NCBI RefSeq assembly: GCF_026914185.1 | Contig: NC_070562.1 | Location: forward strand, 3,968,001 to 4,032,000 | DNA length: 64,000 nt | Direction: 5' to 3' | Source: Puccinia triticina | Lineage: Eukaryota > Basidiomycota > Pucciniomycetes > Pucciniales > Pucciniaceae | Part shown: one piece after another, positions 45,276 to 55,784 of the stretch | Numbering within the stretch: position 1 is the first letter of the stretch | How the letters are laid out: the number at the start of each line of letters is the position of its first letter | Notes under the pieces: model-generated | Seen by the model: the letters and a program-made list of their open reading frames with translations, nothing else | Database searches by the model: none | What the model was told of the DNA's origin: nothing | Program-made: the position numbers and the translations under genes

Positions 45276-45279
45276 AAGA

Positions 45280-46248
45280 TGTGAGCCTGAGTCTCTATAG
45301 TGACAGCAGGACACAAGAAATGGGGGACAACAGTTTGATTTCTTGGGATAAAGAAAATACAACTGTAAGAGAAAAAGAGAAAGAGAGAGAAAGAAACCAA
45401 GCAGGATAAGATAGAAGAGAAGTACTAGGTTATTCTAGTGGGAATGCACGTCCACTGGCAATGCTACTCTTCAGAAGAGTGCTGCTAATCTGTGCTAGAA
45501 GTGCTACAGCTTCCTCTCAGGAGGGTATCTGGATTAGATAAGTTTAATCCAGCCACAGTTTTTTAGACTTCTCTCTGGACAGTCAAGGTTCTTAATGGGA
45601 AACCTGAGGGACAGCCCTGCAACCTAGATTTTGAGGCAAAGGCCAAGTGATTATAAGGGACAGCCCTGAGATCAAGATGGAGGCAAAGGCCTGTAGAAGT
45701 GGAGGGACAGCCCTGTGATCAAGGAGGAGGCAAAGCAAGAAGAAAAGGCAGATCAAGCAAGACACAGAGTTGTACCTCTGAGATAATCAAGGTTCAGTGA
45801 AAGAGGTTACTTACTGTCAATATCCTAGGCGCCTGTGACGGTAGGTATACTGGGAGTAGAGTAGGCTCTTTGGTGGTGATCCTGGGGTTATCTGGGTGGT
45901 GGTTCTGGTGTGCTGGAGTCTGTAGATCCGCCTCAGGCAAGGGGGATCCTGACTACGAAAATTTTCACAGTTTGCTTATGTAATTTACATATTTACATGT
46001 GGTTTGGCGCGCCTGGTAGCGCTGACACGTCACAACTGCGCAAGGGCGCCATAACTCAGTAACTCAGGGAAGGAGTATAGTTACAAGGAATTTATAAGTT
46101 GTAACTAGGGTTAAAATTGCATGAGGAAACAGAATATGAAGTCAAAACAAGGTTATCTCTTAAGATGAAAAAGATATAAAGTAATTTATATGTAACAAAG
46201 GTAGAACAGGCAGCTTTTAGGTCAGCTGTGATGACTCTAAGGCTGACA
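45280..46248 (-). repeat. 3' LTR of the gypsy element
   Basis: 969 bp, adjoining the GLTP pseudogene on the left and the purine tract on the right. Confidence 0.95.
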
Positions 46249-46285
46249 TTCCCTACCACCAAAAGGGTTGAATTTCTATAAGAAA

Positions 46286-46528
46286 TTAAACCACAGGGTT
46301 AGACCTCTTCTCACTTCTGAATTTCCTGAGAAGTATAGCAGAGTCTGGAATGTCTTTCTCAAGGAGCCATTCATCATGATCAGCACTCATACCTTTGTAT
46401 CTAGCTAAGTACATCATAACATCTCTGTTCTTCACTCTCAATCTCTTGTCTCTGAGAATCTTTTGTATGACTTTACTCTGAGGGGTCTTATCCATAGGGG
46501 GAATGACAACTTTGACTTTCTGTCTCAA
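46286..46528 (-). CDS. Chromodomain of the gypsy integrase, in a shifted frame
   Basis: The sequence [15 protein letters not shown], then [20 protein letters not shown], has the chromodomain pattern (KIL...YLxxYKG...DxWLxE). In related gypsy elements it lies at the integrase C-terminus and directs insertion into chromatin. Here it is one frame off the polyprotein. The open frame upstream reads [14 protein letters not shown] and overlaps the polyprotein end (...[12 protein letters not shown]). It has no ATG of its own at the start of the frame, so it is probably the polyprotein's tail after a frameshift. Confidence 0.75.
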   Translation of the reverse strand: MRQKVKVVIPPMDKTPQSKVIQKILRDKRLRVKNRDVMMYLARYKGMSADHDEWLLEKDIPDSAILLRKFRSEKRSNPVV

Positions 46529-49500
46529 GGGGAACTTATCTGGATTGGGTCTCTGTATGGTTTCACCAAGCTGACAGGAAATGTTGGATGTTTCCTGCTG
46601 AACTCTTCAGTCAGTATCACTTCTACAGCATTCTTCCCATGTAAAGCTTTCACAAGGAATGGTCCAGTGAAGGAGTCTCTCATCTTCTTAAGGCCAGACA
46701 GGTTGTTGAAGTTTGCTGTGGATATTAGGACTTTATCACCAATTTTAAAAGATGGTTCTTTGTGACTCTTGTCCCATCTCTCTTTGTTGTAAGATGTAGC
46801 TTCTGTTATGCATTGCTCAGCATGTTTTCTAGCTTTCTCAAAGATCTTTCCATAGGCAAGAGCAGTAGGATGAATGTCTACAGAGTCTTGCTTCAAGAAA
46901 TTCCTGGGAAGGTTTGGGATCCAGCCTTTTTCCAGGATGGCAGGAGGTTTTCCAGTGGTTGAATGTATGCTGGTGCAATATGCTAGCTCAAGGATTGGTA
47001 GAAGTGAAACCCAATCATGAGTGTAACCATCATTGTCTTTGAATTCTAGACCATATGCACAAAACCTCCTGATCATGTCTTCAAGTGTTTGAATCATCCT
47101 CTCAGCTAATCCATCAGTCTGAGGGTGGTAAGCTGTGGAGAAGGAGAGTTTTGTTCCCAGCATACTATGTAAGCCAGTCCAGAATTCAGATGTGAACTTA
47201 GGGTCTCTATCAGAGATGGTGATTCTGGGTATGCCAGTCCTAGGCATTACTCTGTTCCAAAACAGTATGGCAGTGTCCATGGCAGAGTCATCTTTGAAGC
47301 AGGGTACAAATATAGGGGTCTTGGAGTATCTGTCCACTATTACCAGACAAGCATTGAAACTAGCAGCTCCTCCAGGGGACAAGGAAGTTACCCAATCCAT
47401 GTTAATAACATCCCATGGTTTTGAAGGTTCCTCAATTTTCATGAGCAGTCCAAATATTTTGCCTGTGGCTTTATTTGCTTTCTGGCATCTATCACAGGAA
47501 GAGCAGTATTCACCAGTGTCTTGTTTCCAGTTAGCCCACCAAGCAGTATCAGCTACTTTTTCTAAAGTCCTGTCTTCAGAAAGATGACCTGAGTAGACAC
47601 TGTCATGGCATTCATGCAAGATGGTGTTGATACTTTCTTTGTCAGCTAGGACTAGGACAGAGTTGTGTTTCTCTCTGAAGTAGATGAGGCCATCAAATAT
47701 AGAGAATCTTCCTTCATCATATAGCTTTCTCCAAGGATCTTGTAAGGAATTTTTCAGCTGGGCATCTTTAGCATCTTTCAACAAAAGTTCAGACAATATA
47801 GTAGTGTTCTTGTCTTGCTTGTAGCCTTCTCTCACTGAGTCAAAGAACTCATTCTTGAAAGTAGAGACATGTATGCCCATGATGGGGAATCTATCATCAT
47901 CCTTGTCTTCTGGGTCATAAGCAGGGTTACTAGGATCATTTGGCAAAGCCCATCTGCTCAGTCCATCAGCATTCTTGTGAATATTCCCATCTCTGTGGAT
48001 TATGGTCATATTGCCTCTGTATTCCTGAATAGCAATCTGCCACCTGAGCATATGTCTATTGGGAGTCTTCATGTTCAGTAGTGATCTCAAAGCTGTGCAG
48101 TCTGTTACAACATGAAAGACACTGCCATCTAAGTAGTAATGGAGTTTTTCCAGGGCCCAGACCAGACATAAGCATTCAAGTTGACTAGCACCATATCTTG
48201 TTTCACTGTCTTTCAGTTGTCTGGATATGAAAACAATGGGTCCTTCTTTTCTCACTCCATCAATGACTTGGACTTGATGTAAAGCAGCACCTAGACCAGT
48301 CATGCTAGCATCTACATATAGTGTGAAGGGATGGGCCCAGTCAGGAAACAGTAGCAATGGAGCTGTGGTCAGTTTCTCTTTTAACAAGTTGTAGGCTACT
48401 ATTCTATGATGAGTCATCTCATATATGACATCAATCCTTGTCAGTTCAGTCAGAGGTTTTGCTATCTCTGCAAACTTCTCAATGTGTTGTCTGTAGTAGC
48501 CAGCAAAACCAAGAAATGATTGCATTTCTTTCCTACTACTAGGTACAGGTTTTTGGAGAACAGCAGCTACTTTATTCTGGTCTATTCCTATGGTAATACC
48601 AGACACAAGATGACCTAGAGCTTTGATCTGATCAAATCCAAAGTTACACTTCTTCAAGGAGATTTTCATGTTCATGTTGATAACAACTTTCAAGATCCTG
48701 TCTATCCTATTGAGGTGTTCCTCCCAAGTGTTGGACATAATGATGATATCATCAATGTAGATAATGACCCACTTCTCATCAATTTCCTTTCTGAATTCAA
48801 TGTCCATCATTCTCTGGAAATGGGAGGGGGCATTCTTGATCCCAAAGGGCATTCTCAGGTACTCATAGATTCCTTTGTGCATAATAATCCTGAGTAGATG
48901 TCTGGAATCTTCTGCAATGACATTCTGGTGAAAACCTTTGAGTACATCCATGCTAGTCAGGTACTTAGCTTTAGCCAGGTTGTTCAGAGTCTCACTGATC
49001 TTAGGAATGGGATACCTGTCTGAAGCAGTATAGGAATTCAAAGCTCTGAAGTCTCCTACCATTCTGGACTTTCCATTGTGCCAGGCAATGATCACAGGAG
49101 TAGTGATCTCAACTACCTCATTATGACCAACTTTTCTTAGAACATTCAGGTTTACCAGCTCTTCAATGTGTTGCTCAAGAGCTTCTCTGCTTTTGGGGCT
49201 GGCAGGATAAGGAGGTCTTCTGAGGAGAGGAGGGTAGGGTCTCTCAGTTGTCAACTTGATATGAACTTCATGACCCTTAATGGCACCAAGGGGTTGATTG
49301 GTGTTGGAGAAGGCAAGGTTGTTATTGTAGAGGACTTCAAATAGCTTCTCCTTTTGCTCAATAGTCAACTTATCACTGAATTTGGCTTCACAGAGTTCTT
49401 CTGTAATAAATTTCTGCAGTTGAGGATGGGACTTCTTTACAGCAGAAATTTCATTAGAAGGGCTCATTTTCTCCAGATGATGAGACTTAAAGCTGAATTT

Positions 49501-52500
49501 CTTCCTCTTGTTCTCATTTCCAATGGTAAAGAATCTCTCTTTGCTGTTTGTGATGTCAAAGCCATAAAGAGACATGTAATCATTTCCAAGGATAAGATAG
49601 TTAATTCTTGCATTTTTCATGACTACAAATTCTGCTAGAATTCTAATAGAACCTTTAGTGTGAGGAAAAATTAAGGCCATTTCTATTATGCCCATTGGCT
49701 GTAATTGGTCACTACAGCTGTGAAATTTAGCATGGTTAATTGGCATGAGCTTGTTTTCCCATTCTGGTAATATAGAGTCTAGCAATTTGTTGCTGATGAT
49801 TGAGCAAGAAGCTCCACTATCAAGAAGACATGATTGTTCTCTGGATTCAATGAGGACAGTAGTAAGATTTGCTTTTCCAGTAAGATGAGCTTTTCCTCTA
49901 TCAGGCTTACATTTCATCAGTCTAGCATCTTCTATGTGGGAAGACTGGCAGGATTTGTCCCAGGTCTGAGGTTGATGAGTTTCAGCTTGAATTTCAGCAA
50001 TGGAGAAGTCTTGGTTTATCTCACACTCTACAGCATGTGCTCCAAAGTCAAAATCAACTAAGGGATCATAATTGGCACCATTTCCATTGTCCATGGCAAG
50101 AATCATGTGATTGGTTCTATGATTCTCTTCTTCTTCATCTAGTTCTGATTCAGATTTATGTGGTTCACCTTGATCTTCTCCATTGTCACTCTTGGGATCA
50201 TCATCATCATCCATTCCTACATTATTGATCCTGTTCTTCTTCTTAGGGCATTCCCTGGAGAAGTGGCCAGTTTGTTTACAGAAATGGCATATAAGTTTTT
50301 CTTTCTCAGGGGCAGAGACAGGATTCTTTTTGGTAGAGGAGTCAGTTGGCTTATCAGTTTTCTCAGGGGCAGGATTGCTTCTCCATTGGGATCTGTTTGG
50401 AGTGTTATAATTGTTTGTCACAGGCTTGTTCCTTTTCATGACTCTGTCTATGACCTCTTCAGCAATTATAACCATGTCCTCAAAACTCATTTCAGTGGCA
50501 TCTCTTTTGTATCTGCTTTTAATAGCATGCTCAAGGTTTGGAGGGCACTGCTTTAAGATCTTCTCACAAATAAGATACTGACTGAGTTCAGGTTGATAAG
50601 CTTTCAGTCTTTCTCTCTGATTACCAAACCATTTGTGGATTTTCCTCCCATCATAGGTGAAGTGATCATTCTCAAACTCTTGTTGCATTTTCCATTTCCA
50701 GTTCTCAGTGCCAAACTTATTTCTGATGGCATTCTTCCACCAAGCCCAAGATTTGTTTCCATACTCATATCTGATGCCTAGGTACCAATTCCTTGCAGTA
50801 TCAGTTAACAAGATTGTTAATCTACTGATTATCATGTTATCCAGCATCAAGTAGTCTCTGACCAGGATATCAGTATTTTTAATCCAAAGCTCATGATTGT
50901 AAGGCAATTCTCCAGAGAATTTCTCCCAGTCTCCATTTTTGGGGATACCTTTCCACAGTTCGTTTCTCATTTCAAAGTCTATAGCTCCATGATCAATGTA
51001 GGGGAATTCCTCTTGGGTCTTAGCATCAGGAGTATTGCTAGCAGGCTTAGGAAGGTTATCTCTTGGTGGTCTCTGGGGTTCAGGAGTAGGAACAGGAGGA
51101 GGTGGTCTGTGTTCCTGTTGTTGCTCATGGTGGACATTCTGGAAGGGATTATTGTATAAGAGATGAGGGGGTTGGTCTCTGTCATCTGGTATTAACACGG
51201 AATCCAGCTTTGAGCTCACAGTGTTTATTACAGAAGATATGTCACTGAATCTTCTCTTAGATTGTTCAAACCTGTTGTGCTCATTGGCATGAAGGTCATT
51301 GATCTGATTACCAATGGAAGTAAGATTGTTGCTCACTTTCTCTTCAAAATCTTTCAGATTTTGGCCAATTGTATCCATGTTAGAATGACATTGTGATTCA
51401 TTTACCAGAATCAAATCTTGAACTGTCTCAAACTTATCATCTATGTGTTTTTTCAGTTGTTCTAACACATTGTTATTCACTGTGGACTTCTCTCTGGCAC
51501 TTTCTCCTATGTTGTTCAGGATTTGATCAAGCAAAAAGGGGATGAATTCATTTTTAAATAGATCAAGAATGGAATGATTCAGGACATCTTTAAAATTGCT
51601 GACACAAGATTCAAGAAGAGTACCAGGAATGGTTTCAACAGTACCAGATAATTCAGAGAGAAATTTAGAGAAAAAGACTTGTAATTTTTCTTCTAGGAAC
51701 AAAGGACCATTTCTAGACATTTCAGAGTTAAGGTTATTGAGAAAAAATTCTCTATTTGAAGGATCAGAGAGATTATCAATATCTAAACTGAGGCCTAGTG
51801 GTGAATCACTACTTAAGGAACTTTTGGGTAAAGATTCATCTAGTAAGGGCCTCTCCCTCTGGCTCTCCCGCTTCCATAGATTCTCCTCACTCCTCGTGTG
51901 GCTCTCATCAGGTATTCTCCTATCTCTAGTACTCTCTGAGTGTTGTCCTGGGGGCGTCTCCAGTTCCTCCCTGATCCTCTCCAATTGTCTTGAGGATGAG
52001 GGGGGTTGTGGTCTGCGTATCCTTGCTGGGTGTGAGGATAATGGGGTGGATTGACCCCGCCAGGTTGATAATGAGGGCTGGGGCGGAACAATTGAACCAC
52101 CTCTCGCGGTATAGAAGCTGGTATTGGCCTCACTTGGAGCGCTTGCGGCGGCGGCGGCGGCGGTGGTGGTTGCTGCGGCATTTGAGGGCCGTGGTAAATC
52201 TGACCTTCTGGACGCGGTTGTGGAAGTTCCTGACGGTTGGAAGGGGTAGGACCCTGGAACTCCTGCGTTGGTACTCGGTACTGTAAGCCCGTAGGCTCCG
52301 GAGTCGGCGTGGCTATCATTGGTTGATAGTTGGCGTGAGGCGCTACGGCTAGCTGCGAATGGTGGCGGATTGTTTGATCTGCCGGGTTCTGTTGCGCCAG
52401 AGATTGATTCAATTGATGGAGCTCCTCGTTGGGGATCCATTCTTGGCATAGACGGATAGCGTCTGCTCTCCCAACCAGCTCTATAATCATTTCTTGCGTC

Positions 52501-53043
52501 ATCGAAGCTTGGGAGAGGAGTCTCTTCATCGAGGCCGTGTTCTGCGCCTCTCTCGCTCGGACAAACATGTCGAATTGATCGTTGAAGAGGTTGATGAGGC
52601 CTGTCAGCTCCATTTCTTCTGGGATCAGATCCATCGGGCCGGAAGACTCTTCCCGTCGTGGGTTCTGAATGGGCGGAAGGAGGGCTAAACTGGGGGAGGC
52701 ATTCGGCCTCATACCCTCGGGGTTGGTAGGCTGGGAGGGCGGTTGATCCTTCTGAGGATAATTCGCCGTAGGGATCATTTGTTCCCTGTCTACTGGGCGC
52801 GGTACCGGCGTGGACCTGTTTGAGGCTAGAGCTATTGATGTCTCTCTCGCCTGGTATAGCGCCGGAGGGATCCCTGTGTCTGGGGGAAGCGGCTCCTCCT
52901 CCGGGAACTTGAGGAAATCCTCTTGGAGCGGCGGCAATGCTGACTCTAGCTCTTCGAAGCCTTTCCTCGGCGGCTGGACTGAGGCGGTAGCGGAGGCGCT
53001 GTTCTGCTGAGAGGTCTCTGCCATTTCTAAGGTGAGGAGGCAT
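46525..53043 (-). CDS. Gypsy gag-pol polyprotein
   Basis: The ATG at 53041-53043 ([12 protein letters not shown]) opens a frame of about 2170 codons. After a GC-rich N-terminal ~400 residues come a helical gag region, a CCHC knuckle [14 protein letters not shown] (about 50285-50240), and protease [11 protein letters not shown] (about 49830). RT with YIDDIIIMS follows (about 48765-48740), then RNase [14 protein letters not shown] (about 48310), the integrase zinc region (H...CSSCDRCQ, about 47500), and the catalytic core with [17 protein letters not shown] and [11 protein letters not shown]. The frame ends at TGA 46525-46527, just before the chromodomain frame. All catalytic motifs I looked for are intact. 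Whether translation really starts at 53043 is uncertain because a second frame overlaps the N-terminus. Confidence 0.9.
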   Translation of the reverse strand: MPPHLRNGRDLSAEQRLRYRLSPAAEERLRRARVSIAAAPRGFPQVPGGGAASPRHRDPSGAIPGERDINSSSLKQVHAGTAPSRQGTNDPYGELSSEGSTALPAYQPRGYEAECLPQFSPPSAHSEPTTGRVFRPDGSDPRRNGADRPHQPLQRSIRHVCPSERGAEHGLDEETPLPSFDDARNDYRAGWESRRYPSMPRMDPQRGAPSIESISGATEPGRSNNPPPFAASRSASRQLSTNDSHADSGAYGLTVPSTNAGVPGSYPFQPSGTSTTASRRSDLPRPSNAAATTTAAAAAASAPSEANTSFYTARGGSIVPPQPSLSTWRGQSTPLSSHPARIRRPQPPSSSRQLERIREELETPPGQHSESTRDRRIPDESHTRSEENLWKRESQRERPLLDESLPKSSLSSDSPLGLSLDIDNLSDPSNREFFLNNLNSEMSRNGPLFLEEKLQVFFSKFLSELSGTVETIPGTLLESCVSNFKDVLNHSILDLFKNEFIPFLLDQILNNIGESAREKSTVNNNVLEQLKKHIDDKFETVQDLILVNESQCHSNMDTIGQNLKDFEEKVSNNLTSIGNQINDLHANEHNRFEQSKRRFSDISSVINTVSSKLDSVLIPDDRDQPPHLLYNNPFQNVHHEQQQEHRPPPPVPTPEPQRPPRDNLPKPASNTPDAKTQEEFPYIDHGAIDFEMRNELWKGIPKNGDWEKFSGELPYNHELWIKNTDILVRDYLMLDNMIISRLTILLTDTARNWYLGIRYEYGNKSWAWWKNAIRNKFGTENWKWKMQQEFENDHFTYDGRKIHKWFGNQRERLKAYQPELSQYLICEKILKQCPPNLEHAIKSRYKRDATEMSFEDMVIIAEEVIDRVMKRNKPVTNNYNTPNRSQWRSNPAPEKTDKPTDSSTKKNPVSAPEKEKLICHFCKQTGHFSRECPKKKNRINNVGMDDDDDPKSDNGEDQGEPHKSESELDEEEENHRTNHMILAMDNGNGANYDPLVDFDFGAHAVECEINQDFSIAEIQAETHQPQTWDKSCQSSHIEDARLMKCKPDRGKAHLTGKANLTTVLIESREQSCLLDSGASCSIISNKLLDSILPEWENKLMPINHAKFHSCSDQLQPMGIIEMALIFPHTKGSIRILAEFVVMKNARINYLILGNDYMSLYGFDITNSKERFFTIGNENKRKKFSFKSHHLEKMSPSNEISAVKKSHPQLQKFITEELCEAKFSDKLTIEQKEKLFEVLYNNNLAFSNTNQPLGAIKGHEVHIKLTTERPYPPLLRRPPYPASPKSREALEQHIEELVNLNVLRKVGHNEVVEITTPVIIAWHNGKSRMVGDFRALNSYTASDRYPIPKISETLNNLAKAKYLTSMDVLKGFHQNVIAEDSRHLLRIIMHKGIYEYLRMPFGIKNAPSHFQRMMDIEFRKEIDEKWVIIYIDDIIIMSNTWEEHLNRIDRILKVVINMNMKISLKKCNFGFDQIKALGHLVSGITIGIDQNKVAAVLQKPVPSSRKEMQSFLGFAGYYRQHIEKFAEIAKPLTELTRIDVIYEMTHHRIVAYNLLKEKLTTAPLLLFPDWAHPFTLYVDASMTGLGAALHQVQVIDGVRKEGPIVFISRQLKDSETRYGASQLECLCLVWALEKLHYYLDGSVFHVVTDCTALRSLLNMKTPNRHMLRWQIAIQEYRGNMTIIHRDGNIHKNADGLSRWALPNDPSNPAYDPEDKDDDRFPIMGIHVSTFKNEFFDSVREGYKQDKNTTILSELLLKDAKDAQLKNSLQDPWRKLYDEGRFSIFDGLIYFREKHNSVLVLADKESINTILHECHDSVYSGHLSEDRTLEKVADTAWWANWKQDTGEYCSSCDRCQKANKATGKIFGLLMKIEEPSKPWDVINMDWVTSLSPGGAASFNACLVIVDRYSKTPIFVPCFKDDSAMDTAILFWNRVMPRTGIPRITISDRDPKFTSEFWTGLHSMLGTKLSFSTAYHPQTDGLAERMIQTLEDMIRRFCAYGLEFKDNDGYTHDWVSLLPILELAYCTSIHSTTGKPPAILEKGWIPNLPRNFLKQDSVDIHPTALAYGKIFEKARKHAEQCITEATSYNKERWDKSHKEPSFKIGDKVLISTANFNNLSGLKKMRDSFTGPFLVKALHGKNAVEVILTEEFSRKHPTFPVSLVKPYRDPIQISSP
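51840..53024 (-). CDS. Overlapping 394-aa ORF at the gypsy 5' end
   Basis: The ATG at 53022-53024, in good context (AAATGG), opens a 394-codon frame overlapping the polyprotein N-terminus. Its protein looks natural: an acidic Pro-rich start ([20 protein letters not shown]), a helical middle ([20 protein letters not shown]), Pro-rich linkers and an Arg/Gly-rich tail ([11 protein letters not shown]). The polyprotein frame over the same bases reads as low-complexity Ser/Arg/Pro. Either this is the real 5' gag-like protein, or both frames are used. Family not recognised. Confidence 0.55.
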   Translation of the reverse strand: MAETSQQNSASATASVQPPRKGFEELESALPPLQEDFLKFPEEEPLPPDTGIPPALYQARETSIALASNRSTPVPRPVDREQMIPTANYPQKDQPPSQPTNPEGMRPNASPSLALLPPIQNPRREESSGPMDLIPEEMELTGLINLFNDQFDMFVRAREAQNTASMKRLLSQASMTQEMIIELVGRADAIRLCQEWIPNEELHQLNQSLAQQNPADQTIRHHSQLAVAPHANYQPMIATPTPEPTGLQYRVPTQEFQGPTPSNRQELPQPRPEGQIYHGPQMPQQPPPPPPPPQALQVRPIPASIPREVVQLFRPSPHYQPGGVNPPHYPHTQQGYADHNPPHPQDNWRGSGRNWRRPQDNTQRVLEIGEYLMRATRGVRRIYGSGRARGRGPY

Positions 53044-53106
53044 GGTGAGCACGTGTAGGAAAGTTGGTAGTCGAGTAGGAAAAGAAGAATAAGGATTTTT
53101 TAAAGG

Positions 53107-53412
53107 TTAAGTACCTGAGGATTTAGCTTTAGCAGAAATTCTCTTGCTTTTCCGCGTAGTAGAAGAGGTTTTTTTCTTATTTTCCTTTGCGCTTGACTTC
53201 GCTGAGGAATTAGAGTTCCACTCGGCTATATTGACGGGAGCAACAGTCTTCTTTCGACGAGTTTTTTGTGCTCTTGCAGTAGCAATAGGGGTCCACAACA
53301 AGCTACTGATAAAATTGCCGTTGCGCGGGTTTGTCACTATTCTATCGTCGTAGTTTTCGTCTTCTGCGCTAGTCTGCGCCGTCACGAATTTTTTTACGGT
53401 CAACTTCGGCAA
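53107..53412 (-). CDS. Small Lys-rich ORF in the gypsy leader
   Basis: About 100 codons, Lys/Ser/Thr-rich (SAKENKKKTSSTTRKSKRIS), lying between the 5' LTR and the gag start. The first codon of the open frame has not been confirmed as ATG. It could be an upstream exon of gag or chance; weak support. Confidence 0.3.
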   Translation of the reverse strand: MPKLTVKKFVTAQTSAEDENYDDRIVTNPRNGNFISSLLWTPIATARAQKTRRKKTVAPVNIAEWNSNSSAKSSAKENKKKTSSTTRKSKRISAKAKSSGT

Positions 53413-53805
53413 TTATAGATAAGAAGGCGGAAAATCTTTTGAGCGTACTCCGTTTTTCTCTATCTCCTCTTGATTCGAAGATATGGAGGGTTCTGGGGAG
53501 GATAAGTCCGACGAAGGGATGAATAGCGGCGCGGAGGAGTCGCAATTCTGCACTTTCACGAGTACACAGGACGTAAAAAATTTTTTTCAAGGGTTCAGTT
53601 AGGAATTTTATCAATATAAGAGCAATTTGGGATAATTTTAGAAGATTTTCAGCGTTAGTAGGATATGTAGAAAAATTTTTTTTAAGTGATTTTTTCGAAT
53701 TTTTAAGAGTTTTTTGTTTGATTTAGTCAGGAGGATCAGTCCTTTGGCTTTATAGCAGTCTAGAATTATGAAAAGGTGAGTAATTTTCCTGATGAGGCCC
53801 CCAAT

Positions 53806-54774
53806 TGTGAGCCTGAGTCTCTATAGTGACAGCAGGACACAAGAAATGGGGGACAACAGTTTGATTTCTTGGGATAAAGAAAATACAACTGTAAGAGAAA
53901 AAGAGAAAGAGAGAGAAAGAAACCAAGTAGGATAAGATAGAAGAGAAGTACTAGGTTATTCTAGTGGGAATGCACGTCCACTGGCAATGCTACTCTTCAG
54001 AAGAGTGCTGCTAATCTGTGCTAGAAGTGCTACAGCTTCCTCTCAGGAGGGTATCTGGATTAGATAAGTTTAATCCAGCCACAGTTTTTTAGACTTCTCT
54101 CTGGACAGTCAAGGTTCTTAATGGGAAACCTGAGGGACAGCCCTGCAACCTAGATTTTGAGGCAAAGGCCAAGTGATTATAAGGGACAGCCCTAAGATCA
54201 AGATGGAGGCAAAGGCCTGTAGAAGTGGAGGGACAGCCCTGTGATCAAGGAGGAGGCAAAGCAAGAAGAAAAGGCAGATCAAGCAAGACACAGAGTTGTA
54301 CCTCTGAGATAATCAAGGTTCAGTGAAAGAGGTTACTTACTGTCAATATCCTAGGCGCCTGTGACGGTAGGTATACTGGGAGTAGAGTAGGCTCTTTGGT
54401 GGTGATCCTGGGGTTATCTGGGTGGTGGTTCTGGTGTGCTGGAGTCTGTAGATCCGCCTCAGGCAAGGGGGATCCTGACTACGAAAATTTTCACAGTTTG
54501 CTTATGTAATTTACATATTTACATGTGGTTTGGCGCGCCTGGTAGCGCTGACACGTCACAACTGCGCAAGGGCGCCATAACTCAGTAACTCAGGGAAGGA
54601 GTATAGTTACAAGGAATTTATAAGTTGTAACTAGGGTTAAAATTGCATGAGGAAACAGAATATGAAGTCAAAACAAGGTTATCTCTTAAGATGAAAAAGA
54701 TATAAAGTAATTTATATGTAACAAAGGTAGAACAGGCAGCTTTTAGGTCAGCTGTGATGACTCTAAGGCTGACA
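53806..54774 (-). repeat. 5' LTR of the gypsy element
   Basis: 969 bp. Read on the minus strand it starts TGTCAGCC and ends GGCTCACA. It is followed on plus by TSD GAAGA and the rest of Helitron copy 3. Confidence 0.95.
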
Positions 54775-54779
54775 GAAGA

Positions 54780-55560
54780 AATCTCAACACCCGCAACCCA
54801 GCATTGTTTTCTCTTTAGAATATCTCACATAGAACTGTCCAATGTGAGAGGTGTCAGAAACTTTCTTTGTCTCACACTGTGTATAATTCTGCTGTTCATT
54901 CAGGAGCTGTAATTTATCTTTCTCACTTCTTCTAATGTGGTATGAAGGAGTCTCTTTTGCCATGTAAATTACATTGCTTTCAAATTTAATCTTTTATGTA
55001 CTCTCCTAAGACTGTGCCTCATTGGTCCTGAGCTTCCCCATCCTAGAACTTGAGTATTGCATCCATTAGGCAGAAGACAAAAGCTCAAAAAGCGTAGATT
55101 TTGGACTGCCATCACCCACTCCATCATCTTTCATTAGGAAATGAGCTTTTTCAGCTTGTACCATAATTGGCCATTGGCATTTTTGGTCTGATCTGGGTAC
55201 AGCTTTGTGCTTGAGGCCATCCAATTCAATATCAGCTCCTGGTCCAACACTGACAGCCTCCTCCTCCTCCTGCTCCCTTCTCTTGCTTGGCCACCACCCT
55301 GTGCCCTCTGCTCCAGATTACACAGAAGCAAAAGATAGGAAGTTGTATAATTGGCATTTGAAGTTTCCTTTAAGATTTTGATTCATGGAAACTTGCACAA
55401 TTGTGAATTTTTGTTATTGTTGGATCAAGTTGAAAGGTGTGATTTTTCAACTGTTGAAAGATTGAGGTGATTTAATTTGGTTGATGAGGATTAGAAACAT
55501 TGTTGTGAACAATTATAATCATGTCTTTTGTGTGATTAATCCTGAATTTGCCTGCATATA
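54780..55560 (+). other. Helitron copy 3 interior after the gypsy element
   Basis: AT-rich with short frames lacking recognisable motifs. It begins where the GLTP-like 3' end was cut by the gypsy insertion. No intact gene is seen. Confidence 0.5.
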
Positions 55561-55784
55561 GTACAAGTCCTTGGCTGATGAAGCTTTTCCTGGAGACTGG
55601 ATATATTTATCATTCAAATGGGTGGTGTGAGACAATTCAATAGTGAGTGAACTGTGAATTGGTTGCTATTTCTGGCTGGTATATGAGGGATATGTAGAGC
55701 TATGTATTTTGGCAGGGGTATCAAACACAGAGGGTGAAAATCTGAACCTTGGATCTGCAGCGGCGAAGCCGCCCTGGCCTCTAG

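Larger units (their letters stand above)
45280..54774 (-). mobile_element. Complete Ty3/gypsy LTR retrotransposon
   Basis: The LTRs 45280-46248 and 53806-54774 (969 bp each) start TGT and end ACA. The TSD GAAGA lies at 45275-45279 and 54775-54779. Transcription runs on the minus strand. The primer-site region after the 5' LTR reads ATTGGGGGCCTCATC, and a purine tract (GGTGGTAGGGA) precedes the 3' LTR at 46249. It encodes gag, protease, RT, RNase H, integrase and a chromodomain. I noted two LTR differences by eye (near 45400/53928 and 45672/54193), so the insertion is young. Confidence 0.95.
42805..55784 (+). mobile_element. Non-autonomous Helitron, copy 3, with captured gene and nested gypsy
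   Basis: The 5' end A|TCCAAGTTTATTAAAG is at 42804/42805. The 3' end is hairpin GCGGCGAAGCCGC, then CCTGGCCT and CTAG (55781-55784), followed by T. Without the nested gypsy element (45280-54774) and one TSD the element is about 3.5 kb. In order it holds the conserved 5' segment (to about 43240), a CCGGTCATCGAG minisatellite (43465-43615), unidentified exon-like fragments (43680-44200), a glycolipid-transfer-protein gene (44363-45275), and the conserved 3' segment (about 55560-55784). It was inserted in the DIRS-like element. Confidence 0.9.
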
